Assembly: GCA_017959485.1 (NCBI GenBank)
Contig: JAGDAM010000144.1
Location: 1 to 9,342 of the forward strand
Direction of reading: 5' to 3'
DNA from: Clostridia bacterium
GTDB lineage: Bacteria > Bacillota_A > Clostridia > Oscillospirales > CAG-272
Length of the DNA: 9,342 nt
Below the pieces are notes generated by a model. It was not told where the DNA came from, made no database searches, and was given only the letters and a program-made list of their open reading frames with translations. This document shows, piece after piece, positions 1 to 6,404 of this stretch. A program made the position numbers and the translations under genes. How positions within the stretch are numbered: position 1 is the stretch's first letter; each line of letters begins with the position of its first letter.

Positions 1-603
1 CCCGCGCAGCATCATGCCGCGGTCGTCGAACTCGACCCGCGGGCAGAGGCCGAGCATGGCTGCGACGGCTTCCCGCGCGACGTCGGGGTAGTCGGGCGCT
101 CCCGAACAGGCGCCGGCAAGCGCGGGGTCCGAATACTTGAAATCGGGCAGATAAATGTCGACGAGCCCCCTTGTCATTTCCAGCGTTTCGGGCAGTTCGT
201 ATCCCGAACCGTTCCAGACGACGGGGACTCCGAGCCGGTCCTTTACGAGAGCCAGCGCCTCGCAGACGAGCGGCGTGTAATGAGTCGGAGTGACAAGATT
301 AATATTGTGAACTCCCGACTCCGCGGTTTTCATAAGAAGGTCGGCGAATTCACCGACACCGAGCCGGTCTCCTATCGGTTCGCGGCTGATTTTCGAGTTC
401 TGACAGTAGATACAGCCGAGTGAGCAGCCCGAGAAGAAGACGGTTCCGCTCCCGCGCGTGCCGCTGACGCAGGGCTCTTCCCATAAGTGCCGGGAGACGA
501 GGTTAACCGTGATATCTGCCGGAGAGCGGCAGTATCCCGAAGACGTCCGCCTGTCGGCGAAACAGCGTCTCGGGCAGATGCCGCATTTATCCGGGAAACT
601 CAT
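1..603 (-). CDS. PflX-type radical SAM protein (COG1313), 3' part cut off by window edge
   Basis: The first 201 codons are present, starting at ATG 603-601 and running off the left edge. The radical SAM cluster motif CxxxCxxC is at residues 60-67 (GCSLGCIYCQN), preceded by the GSGTVFFSG stretch typical of the pyruvate-formate-lyase-activase-like PflX family. An additional N-terminal cysteine set (C7, C10, C14, C25; CGICPRRC then GYC) is a family trait and probably binds a second metal centre. Later segments such as LVTPTHYTP and YLPDFKY also fit the family. Members are cytosolic 4Fe-4S/SAM enzymes, mostly of unknown substrate. The start codon overlaps the stop of the preceding flavoprotein gene (ATGA, 600-603), and no good ribosome binding site precedes it, so translation is probably coupled. 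This open frame is easily missed because it has no stop inside the window. The family call is confident; the substrate is unknown. Confidence 0.88.
   Translation of the reverse strand, partial: MSFPDKCGICPRRCFADRRTSSGYCRSPADITVNLVSRHLWEEPCVSGTRGSGTVFFSGCSLGCIYCQNSKISREPIGDRLGVGEFADLLMKTAESGVHNINLVTPTHYTPLVCEALALVKDRLGVPVVWNGSGYELPETLEMTRGLVDIYLPDFKYSDPALAGACSGAPDYPDVAREAVAAMLGLCPRVEFDDRGMMLRG
600..603 (-). other. ATGA stop/start overlap coupling two genes
   Basis: Read on the minus strand, the stop TGA of the barstar-flavoprotein gene (602-600) overlaps the ATG of the radical SAM gene (603-601). The bases just upstream (TATGAGTTTTTTAACAG) contain no clear Shine-Dalgarno sequence. Ribosomes finishing the flavoprotein probably re-initiate here, which would give the two enzymes linked expression. 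Confidence 0.8.
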
Positions 604-2159
604 CTGTTAAAAAACTCATACGGATCGAGATAAAATCCGTTGTCCGACAGTTCGTTTGCCGGCACCCCTGTCCTGATTGAATATACAGCCGCGGCTCCGG
701 CGGCCTCTCCTACCGTCATACAGGTGCCCTGTACGCGCAGCGAAGCGAAGGCGACGGGGTCGGCGGAGACGCATCTTCCCGCGACTATAACGTTGGGGCA
801 GTTATCGAATACCATAGAGTCGTAGGGGAGAGCGGCTGGGGTTTCGAGGCGTATCAGTTTCTGTCCGGCGCCGCTAGCGAGGTGAATGTCCACCGGGTGG
901 GCGCAGACTGCGACGGGGCAGGGAAGTTTGCGCCCCGAGAGCAGGTCGTCCCCGGTAAACGTGTATTTGCCGAGAATTCGCCTGGTTTCCCTGATTCCCG
1001 CGCTGTGGGCGGACGAAACTATCGAGCAGTTTTCGAACTCTCTGTATTTCGCACGCAGGAGTCCCACAATCTTCCACATATCGCGCCGCAGACGCTCCTC
1101 GGCGACCCCGTATTCGCGGTTGTCGAGCGCGTCGCAGCCGGCTCTCGTCACGTTTACGGCTACGAGATCTCCGCAGACGGCGGTGTTGAACCAGGGGCCG
1201 CAGAACTCTTCGAGCCCCTCGCACGACAGCAGGTATTCCCGGATCTCGTCGTTCTGCGACTTGCCTTCATTGTGATGAATCGAGTCGCGCAGAAGCGGCG
1301 TCGTCACGTCGACTCCCGAAAGAAGGAAGCAGGTCGACAGGGGCTGCGGATTCGGGTTTTCCGGCTGCATCGGCAGACCCGCGAAAGCGCAAAGATCGGC
1401 GTCGCCCGTCGCGTCGATAAAAATATCGGCCGACAGGGCTTCAAAGCCGTTCTTTGTGTGAATGATTATAGTTTTTATCTCTCCGCCGGATCCCTTGAGG
1501 CAGTCGCAGATTTCTGCGTTGGAAATCCGTTCGACTCCCGCTTCGGCGAGCATTTCGGCTGCTTCAAGCTTGTAGTATTCGGGATCGTATGAAATATTGC
1601 CCTTGGGCATTTCAAAAATCGCGGCTCCGGCGTCTTCCATCCTTTTCGCGAATTCGAAGGGAATCCCGGACGCCACGCGGATGCCTTTGAAATAAAAGCC
1701 CGAGATCGGAAGGACGTAACCCGAGGTTGCCGTTCCGCCGACGAAACCGAGACGGTCGACGAGAGCCGTACTGATTCCGGCGCGCGCCGCGGCAACGGCC
1801 GCGATCCATCCGGCGGGTCCGGATCCGCAGACTATAACCTCGTAACTGCCGCGAAGCGGAACGTCGCGGGAATACTCAAGCGATTCTTCTTTTTCGGATC
1901 TCTGAAAGGTAAAGCCCGCCTCTTCGGAGACCCTTTCGAAGGTTTCCAGGATCTTTTCGCCGTAAGACCCGAGGGATTTTACCGCGTCTGCGGTATGAAT
2001 AAACCATACGGTAGATTCGGAAGGGAACTCGGAAAGACAGTCTGCGAGAGCGTCAAGATTGGCTCCGTACCATTCCGGGAAGCGCAATTTTTCGGCTATC
2101 TGACGGTGAGCCGAGGCCCTGTCGGTCATTTTGGCGCCGTCGAGGACGAAAGTCTTCAT
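600..2159 (-). CDS. Barstar domain fused to FAD-dependent oxidoreductase (PF12831 type)
   Basis: This 519-residue protein has two parts. Residues 1-90 form a barstar domain (barnase inhibitor): MKTFVLDG at the start, then PEWYGANLDALADCL at 28-42, matching PEYYGENLDALWDCL of barstar, then the helix ILETFERVSEEAG at 70-82. Residues from about 91 form a full FAD_oxidored flavoprotein: the dinucleotide-binding GSGPAG at 112-117, DRLGFVGGTAT at 135-145, FIDATGDAD at 247-255, GIRETRRI at 388-395, and a C-terminal FAD-binding region AGRCVSADPVAFASLR at 460-475. No ATG, GTG or TTG codon occurs in frame between codon 26 and codon 106, so the flavin domain cannot be started separately by a standard start codon. 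The start at 2159 is fixed by TAAGGAG (2168-2174), which overlaps the stop of the barnase gene 12 bases upstream. There is no signal peptide, so the protein is cytosolic. The barstar part should bind the neighbouring RNase; the flavin part's substrate is unknown. Confidence 0.93.
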   Translation of the reverse strand: MKTFVLDGAKMTDRASAHRQIAEKLRFPEWYGANLDALADCLSEFPSESTVWFIHTADAVKSLGSYGEKILETFERVSEEAGFTFQRSEKEESLEYSRDVPLRGSYEVIVCGSGPAGWIAAVAAARAGISTALVDRLGFVGGTATSGYVLPISGFYFKGIRVASGIPFEFAKRMEDAGAAIFEMPKGNISYDPEYYKLEAAEMLAEAGVERISNAEICDCLKGSGGEIKTIIIHTKNGFEALSADIFIDATGDADLCAFAGLPMQPENPNPQPLSTCFLLSGVDVTTPLLRDSIHHNEGKSQNDEIREYLLSCEGLEEFCGPWFNTAVCGDLVAVNVTRAGCDALDNREYGVAEERLRRDMWKIVGLLRAKYREFENCSIVSSAHSAGIRETRRILGKYTFTGDDLLSGRKLPCPVAVCAHPVDIHLASGAGQKLIRLETPAALPYDSMVFDNCPNVIVAGRCVSADPVAFASLRVQGTCMTVGEAAGAAAVYSIRTGVPANELSDNGFYLDPYEFFNR

Positions 2160-2167
2160 AACGATGG

Positions 2168-2174
2168 CTCCTTA
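2168..2174 (-). promoter_or_regulatory. Ribosome binding site of barstar-flavoprotein gene, inside barnase stop codon
   Basis: The minus strand reads TAAGGAG, followed by 8 bases and then the ATG at 2159. The TAA of this motif is the stop codon of the RNase gene (2174-2172). A strong site in this place fixes the start of the inhibitor fusion. It also ties inhibitor synthesis tightly to toxin translation. Confidence 0.8.
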
Positions 2175-2735
2175 GTACAGCTGAGTGTACGACGCGTAAT
2201 GGTCTTCGGTGTAAAAAATCAGTCCGTCGTTCGAGTAAACAAGGCGACGCGCGCCGCGCTGATCCGCTCCCAGAGTGCCGACGTCGCATTCGTAATACTT
2301 GCGTCCCGAGGCCTTGGGCAGCAGCCCCTCGGCGTTGGAGAAGCTGTCGCCGCCTATGCATCCGCCCTTGATATAGGGATCGAGTCCGCCGCCCGTCCAT
2401 CCGAGTTCGCGGGCTTTGTCCTTGGTTATGAAGTTGGACGGCAGATGTCCGTAGACGTGGAGGTAGAGCGCAAGCTCTCCCGCCTCGGTGATATCCGTCC
2501 TGTCCTCAGCCGGAACGTCGGACGAGGCGGACGCGGTCGTTGAGGAAGGGGAAGACGCGGCGGTCGAGGCCTGTGTCGAAACGGTATCCGCTGCGCCGGT
2601 TTCTTCGCCGAGGAAGATGCTGTTGAAAGTGTCGGGTGCAAACAGCCGGAAAAGTATCAGTCCGATAACCACCGCTATCGAAATGATGATTGATATCTGC
2701 TTTTTGGATAAGCCTTTTTTTGATTTACCGCTCAT
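2172..2735 (-). CDS. Membrane-anchored barnase-type ribonuclease
   Basis: This 187-residue protein has a basic N-terminus (KSKKGLSKK, 4-12), one hydrophobic segment at about 13-32, a Ser/Thr/Ala-rich linker at about 46-78, and a C-terminal domain (78-187) matching barnase along its length. Visible matches include YLHVYGHLPSNFITK (91-105), GGDSFSNAEG (128-137), SGRKYYECD (143-151) and EDHYASYT (177-184). By hand alignment to Bacillus amyloliquefaciens barnase, the catalytic residues are kept: Lys27 as K105, Glu73 as E149, Arg83 as R160, Arg87 as R164 and His102 as H179. The substrate-loop Arg59 is Ala135. The expected activity is guanyl-preferring cleavage of single-stranded RNA. No clear signal-peptidase site follows the hydrophobic segment, so the enzyme may stay anchored with its RNase domain outside the membrane. 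AAGGAG lies 8 bases before the start. The inhibitor is encoded 12 bases downstream. Confidence 0.94.
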   Translation of the reverse strand: MSGKSKKGLSKKQISIIISIAVVIGLILFRLFAPDTFNSIFLGEETGAADTVSTQASTAASSPSSTTASASSDVPAEDRTDITEAGELALYLHVYGHLPSNFITKDKARELGWTGGGLDPYIKGGCIGGDSFSNAEGLLPKASGRKYYECDVGTLGADQRGARRLVYSNDGLIFYTEDHYASYTQLY

Positions 2736-2750
2736 ACCGGTTTCTCCTTA

Positions 2751-4118
2751 TCAGTCGTTATTGCCGTTTTCTCCGCTTTTGTCTTTGTCTTCGGCGCTTT
2801 CGGGATCGGACGCACTTTCCGGCGTTTCTTCGGCGCCGGTACCCGGCTTTTCGGGCTCGGGGGAGGGGGTTGCTTTTTTGCGTTTGAATACCTTTGCGAA
2901 AAACCTTCCGATTGCCCGGAAAACCTTTTTGAAGAAGGAGAATATCGCGTCGCCGAGCCGGTCGAAGAAACGGTCGACACGGTTCTTTTCTCCGCCTTCG
3001 AATTCATGTTTCGGCAGAGGTTTGTAAACGTGTATTATTCCGTCGTTGTTAAGACTCTGGATAAGCGCGAGAGTTATCGGCAAAAGAAGGATTCCGATTC
3101 CTCCGTAGATGAAGTTGCCGGCGAACATGGCGAAAAGAGTGAGCAGCGGGTGCATTCCGACGTTGTTGCCGATAATCTTCGGTTCGATTATGTTGCGCAC
3201 GATTATGACGATTGCCCAGAGGATCAGAAGACCGATGCCCTGAGGAACGTTCCCGAGGATGAGCGTGACTACCGCCCAGGGGAAGAGCACCATGCCGGAA
3301 CCGACTATCGGAAGGATGTCGAAAACCGCGATGAGCGCCGCCCAGGTGAAGGCGTTCTCATAACCGATAATGAGCAGGCCTACCGCGATTTCCGCAAAGG
3401 TGATGATCATTATCAGAGCGTATGAGAAACCGTACTTTTTCAGAAGCCGTCCGAGACTTGTGCTCACGTCGTAAAGCATCTTGCTGTGTTTCGGGGACAG
3501 CTGTCTGTGAAGAAACGCCTTGATAAGATCGTAGTCGGTAAGTCCGAAAGCGGTCGAAATGACGCAGATAATAATGCCTATCAGCGTCGACGAAACCGAT
3601 TTGGCAATGCCGGGTGTAAGCTTCAGCGCCGATGCGGAGAAGTCGCCGAGAGCCGAGTAAACTTTATCCAGAATATCGGTAATGACACCCGATACGTCTA
3701 TCGAATTGTCAGGGTCAAAATTCGCTACGAATTCGTCGAGTCTCGCGGAAGCCGCGTTGACGGTCGGCATTACGGTGTTGCCGAAGAAGCGCGGAAGCTG
3801 TTTGACCGCGCCGACGACCCAGTCGATGAGTTCGTATACTATGATGAAAGCGGCGACTCCGGCCGTCGCGTAGAATACGATGACCAGCACCATCGAGCTG
3901 ATCTTGTAGTTAAGCTTGAGTTTACTGTGCAGGACCTTCGCCAAGGGCCTTAACAGAAACACCACGACAGCCGCTATGAAGAAGGCGGTGAGAGCCGGGA
4001 GGGCGTATCTGACAAGCAGGACGGAAAGGCCGAAAATAATCAGGAAGAAAACAAAATTGATAATAAACCGTTTTCTGGATTCGGTCTTTTCTCGTGCGGG
4101 CGGGAGCTTTTCCGACAT
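2751..4118 (-). CDS. AI-2E family (YtvI/PerM-like) integral membrane protein with charged C-terminal tail
   Basis: This 455-residue polytopic membrane protein has hydrophobic segments at roughly 18-56, 74-95, 175-193, 232-252, 256-288, 293-309 and 324-352. The family signatures FDILPIVGSG (266-275) and IIEPKIIGNNVGMHPLL (310-326) are clear. Clostridial members resemble the sporulation membrane protein YtvI. The family name comes from an E. coli protein proposed to export autoinducer-2, but other members act in ion transport, so the substrate here cannot be told. The core ends near residue 365. The remaining about 90 residues are an extra cytoplasmic tail: a basic, aromatic-rich helix (380-414) followed by an acidic Glu/Pro/Ser/Asp-rich stretch (417-455). 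AAGGAG stands 5 bases before the ATG. It lies 15 bases upstream of the barnase gene and 19 bases downstream of the hydrolase gene. Confidence 0.88.
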   Translation of the reverse strand: MSEKLPPAREKTESRKRFIINFVFFLIIFGLSVLLVRYALPALTAFFIAAVVVFLLRPLAKVLHSKLKLNYKISSMVLVIVFYATAGVAAFIIVYELIDWVVGAVKQLPRFFGNTVMPTVNAASARLDEFVANFDPDNSIDVSGVITDILDKVYSALGDFSASALKLTPGIAKSVSSTLIGIIICVISTAFGLTDYDLIKAFLHRQLSPKHSKMLYDVSTSLGRLLKKYGFSYALIMIITFAEIAVGLLIIGYENAFTWAALIAVFDILPIVGSGMVLFPWAVVTLILGNVPQGIGLLILWAIVIIVRNIIEPKIIGNNVGMHPLLTLFAMFAGNFIYGGIGILLLPITLALIQSLNNDGIIHVYKPLPKHEFEGGEKNRVDRFFDRLGDAIFSFFKKVFRAIGRFFAKVFKRKKATPSPEPEKPGTGAEETPESASDPESAEDKDKSGENGNND

Positions 4119-4137
4119 ATCTTCTCCTTGGCGGCGC

Positions 4138-5088
4138 TCAGCCGTCGGTTTCTTCCGGAGCCGGAAGAACGCTTCCGATCCAGTCGTCTATGAACCGGTA
4201 AACAGATTCCCGGTCGGTTTCGTTGAGTATCTCGTGCCGGTCGCCGCGGAATAGCTTGAGCGTTACTCCGACGGATCCCGCGGCCGCGAGCATCCCGGCA
4301 ACCTTCTTCGGACCTTCGCCGTAGTTTCCGACCGGATCCTCGGCTCCGCTTACGATCAGCACGCGCAGATTGGTCGGCACCGACTCGGCCCATTCGCGGC
4401 GGTTGCATTCGGATATGAAGGTCATAAGGTCGCGGTAGCCCGAGAGGGTGAAGAGAAATCCGCATTTTTCGTCAGCGACGTATCGGTCGACGACAGCTTC
4501 GTCCTTCGTAAGCCAGTCGAACTTTGTCCGTTTGGGATCGATTCGCTTGTTATAGGATCCGAAAGCGAGTTTGTCTATGAATTCCGAACGGTGGTGCTCG
4601 CCTTTGAACGCGGAGATGAGGTTAATCAGGGCGACTGCCGGAGCGACCGGCGCGCCGGGTCCCGCGGTTCCCATAATTATCGCTCCGGCGAGCTCCTCGG
4701 AGTACTGCGAAAGATAGAGCCGCGCAATGAACGAGCCCATGCTGTGCCCGAGAAGGATTACCGGCTTGTCCGGGAATCTTTCCCTGAGCCGAAGCGTCAT
4801 CGTATGAACGTCCTCTATAACGAAGGAGGTGCCGTTCTGATCGGCGAAGAAACCGAGGTCATCGGAATCGGGGCAGGAGTCTCCGTGCCCGAGGTGATCC
4901 TCTCCGGCGCAGGCGAAACCCGCTTCGCAAAGGTGCTTTGCGTAGTCCTCATATCTTGAGACGTGCTCGGCCATTCCGTGAACTATCTGAACTATACCGC
5001 GCACGTCGTCTTCTTCGGGCTGCCAGATCCTGCCGCGGATCTCGGTTTTGCCGTCGCTCGACGGGTACTTTACGACTGTTTCGGTCAT
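4138..5088 (-). CDS. Alpha/beta hydrolase, monoacylglycerol-lipase-like (serine aminopeptidase S33 / Hydrolase_4 type)
   Basis: This 316-residue cytosolic enzyme has no signal peptide. The oxyanion-hole motif HGMAEH is at 37-42, followed by the GEDHLGHGDS stretch (62-71) typical of this lipase group. The nucleophile elbow GHSMG is at 114-118 with Ser116. The likely acid is Asp251 (SGAEDPVG) and the catalytic histidine is His285 (GDRHEILNE), so the triad is complete. It probably hydrolyses monoacylglycerol or lysophospholipid esters; the substrate is inferred only from the family. Length is usual for the family. CAGGAG precedes the start by 7 bases, and the gene sits 15 bases downstream of the unknown propeller-like gene in the same putative operon. 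Confidence 0.9.
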   Translation of the reverse strand: MTETVVKYPSSDGKTEIRGRIWQPEEDDVRGIVQIVHGMAEHVSRYEDYAKHLCEAGFACAGEDHLGHGDSCPDSDDLGFFADQNGTSFVIEDVHTMTLRLRERFPDKPVILLGHSMGSFIARLYLSQYSEELAGAIIMGTAGPGAPVAPAVALINLISAFKGEHHRSEFIDKLAFGSYNKRIDPKRTKFDWLTKDEAVVDRYVADEKCGFLFTLSGYRDLMTFISECNRREWAESVPTNLRVLIVSGAEDPVGNYGEGPKKVAGMLAAAGSVGVTLKLFRGDRHEILNETDRESVYRFIDDWIGSVLPAPEETDG

Positions 5089-5103
5089 TTTCGTCTCCTG
5101 AAT

Positions 5104-6201
5104 TCAAACGGGAATAAACAGAATGGGATTCTCGGTGTCCGCGCGGTACATTTTTACGGTGCAGGTGTGCAGACGCTCGGCGTCGGCGGTCCTGCCGTTG
5201 TGAGAGAAATAATAATATCCGTCTCCGAACGCGTAAACTCCGGTCTGTCCTTTGTCGAAGTCGCAGCCCCAGACTCCGTTGGCTTCGTCCTTTGTGCCGA
5301 TCTGCTTGAGAGTCAGGCAGAGACCGGTCTTTCCGGGAACGCCTCTCAGCGGCTGCTCGGAGGGCGGCACCCGTCTGTCGGCTATGAACATCGGAGGATT
5401 GCGGAACGCGGGTTTCTTCCCGCGGTAGACGGGGAGCAGATAGGCGTCGAGGAAAGCGTCGTATTCGAGGTTCTGGATGCCCCAGTTCGTGTTTCCGGTG
5501 TAAAGGAAATATTTGCGGTCGCAGGAGGGCCCCGAATGGTGAGGGGCGTCCTGCGTCAGCGGCTGAGCGTATTCTTCGAAGCGCCTCCAGTCGTATCCGA
5601 GTATCACCTGGTTGTCGTTGTCATCCCTTTCGGTGTCTCCGTATATTCCGTAGGCGACGAAAAGCAGGTAGGGAGAATCCTTGGGCGCGCCGAAATCGGG
5701 TCCGAATCCGGTTCCGTCGATTCCCGAACATGCGAATCTGTGGGGGAGACCGCCCTCGCCGCGCGACTCGAAATCGTCTACGACGTCGGATAGGTAGACG
5801 GCGGTCATTATACCGTCGCGTTCGGCGTCAAGGCCGGTCCGGTCGATCTTTTCTACGTCGAAAATACCGATATAGAAGGCGTTTTCGGCGGCCAGCGCCC
5901 TTCCGGTGCGCTTCATTATGCTCTCGCCGATCGCGTCGTGCTTGTATTCTATCGACCCGTAAACCTTTCCGTCTTCTGCGTTAAAGGAGATGCAGCCGAG
6001 GTGACCTGTCAGTCCCGACACGGTGCCGATCAGCTTCCCGTAAAGGTCGGTCTTTACGAGCACCGTCGTAAACGAGTAGTACATATAACCGTTTTTTCGG
6101 TCGAGAGCGATGCCCTGCACATGTCCCTCGGACCATTTGCCTCCGTCGATCTCCCGCGGGAGAGAGAGGGGGGAGGGAAGACGCTTTTCCTGATTGTTCA
6201 T
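5104..6201 (-). CDS. Unrecognised protein, probably beta-propeller-like
   Basis: I do not recognise the family of this 365-residue protein. It has no signal peptide or membrane segment. Its composition is rich in Gly, Tyr and Asp, and short beta-strand-like stretches recur: GHVQGIALD (26-34), NGYMYYSF (37-44), GHLGCISFN (66-74), KVYGSIEYKHD (79-89), NAFYIGIFD (107-115), KYFLYTGNTNWG (230-241) and GQTGVYAFGDGYYYFSHNGR (318-337). These alternations of strand, turn and strand resemble propeller blades seen in NHL/YncE-like repeat proteins, but the resemblance is structural guesswork. GAGGAAG lies upstream of the ATG at suitable spacing. It is the first gene after the promoter at 6255-6283, with an untranslated leader of about 45 bases. 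Confidence 0.8.
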   Translation of the reverse strand: MNNQEKRLPSPLSLPREIDGGKWSEGHVQGIALDRKNGYMYYSFTTVLVKTDLYGKLIGTVSGLTGHLGCISFNAEDGKVYGSIEYKHDAIGESIMKRTGRALAAENAFYIGIFDVEKIDRTGLDAERDGIMTAVYLSDVVDDFESRGEGGLPHRFACSGIDGTGFGPDFGAPKDSPYLLFVAYGIYGDTERDDNDNQVILGYDWRRFEEYAQPLTQDAPHHSGPSCDRKYFLYTGNTNWGIQNLEYDAFLDAYLLPVYRGKKPAFRNPPMFIADRRVPPSEQPLRGVPGKTGLCLTLKQIGTKDEANGVWGCDFDKGQTGVYAFGDGYYYFSHNGRTADAERLHTCTVKMYRADTENPILFIPV

Positions 6202-6254
6202 TTCTGCTTCCTCGATTCGTAGGCCTGCGCGATAGTAATATTTTTATTTATAAT

Positions 6255-6283
6255 AGTATATCACAAACGCGCCGATTTTTCAA
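6255..6283 (-). promoter_or_regulatory. Sigma-A promoter for the minus-strand operon
   Basis: On the minus strand, TTGAAA (6283-6278) and TATACT (6260-6255) are separated by exactly 17 bases. The -10 box is preceded by TGA, giving an extended -10. The predicted start of transcription is near 6248, about 45 bases before the ATG at 6201. Its core is nearly the same as the divergent promoter at 6338-6366. Confidence 0.8.
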
Positions 6284-6337
6284 CAGGAGATAACCGACAC
6301 TGTAAGTTGCCGATCCGGCCCGCGGACCGAATCACTG

Positions 6338-6366
6338 TTGAAATATGTCGCTTTTTGTGATATACT
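6338..6366 (+). promoter_or_regulatory. Sigma-A promoter for the histidyl-tRNA synthetase gene
   Basis: TTGAAA (6338-6343), a 17-base spacer and TATACT (6361-6366) with an upstream TGA form an extended -10 promoter. The predicted start near 6373 gives a leader of about 32 bases before the ATG at 6405. This is too short for a T-box riboswitch, the common regulator of aminoacyl-tRNA synthetases in Bacillota. Confidence 0.8.
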
Positions 6367-6404
6367 ATTATTGAATATTGACATAATTTGAGGCTTTTCC
6401 GAAA

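Larger units (their letters stand above)
6250..6371. repeat. 18-base inverted repeat covering both divergent -10 regions
   Basis: TTTGTGATATACTATTAT occurs on the plus strand at 6354-6371 and identically on the minus strand at 6267-6250. CTGTTGAAA at each -35 region is also shared. Each copy includes one promoter's -10 box. The match extends beyond the sigma-A elements, so it could be a shared regulatory site or a copied promoter; the sequence alone cannot decide. Confidence 0.75.

Noticed and set aside
882..1592. Long plus-strand open frame (236 codons) opposite the flavoprotein gene
   Set aside because: It is antisense to a well-supported gene, has no family resemblance or ribosome site, and arises from the GC-rich codon use of the true gene.
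600..2735. Horizontally acquired mobile toxin-antitoxin cassette
   Set aside because: No integrase, insertion sequence, flanking repeat or change in base or codon use is visible, and the spacing fits the surrounding operon.
2751..4118. Naming the AI-2E family protein as an autoinducer-2 exporter (tqsA)
   Set aside because: The family covers proteins with different transport roles, and nothing in the window points to quorum sensing.
4963..5793. Plus-strand open frame of 276 codons
   Set aside because: It spans the junction of two minus-strand genes, including their stop and start signals, and its product resembles nothing; it is a shadow frame.
6202..6404. T-box riboswitch upstream of hisS
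   Set aside because: The predicted leader is only about 32 bases, with no room for the specifier stem and antiterminator, and no T-box sequence is visible.
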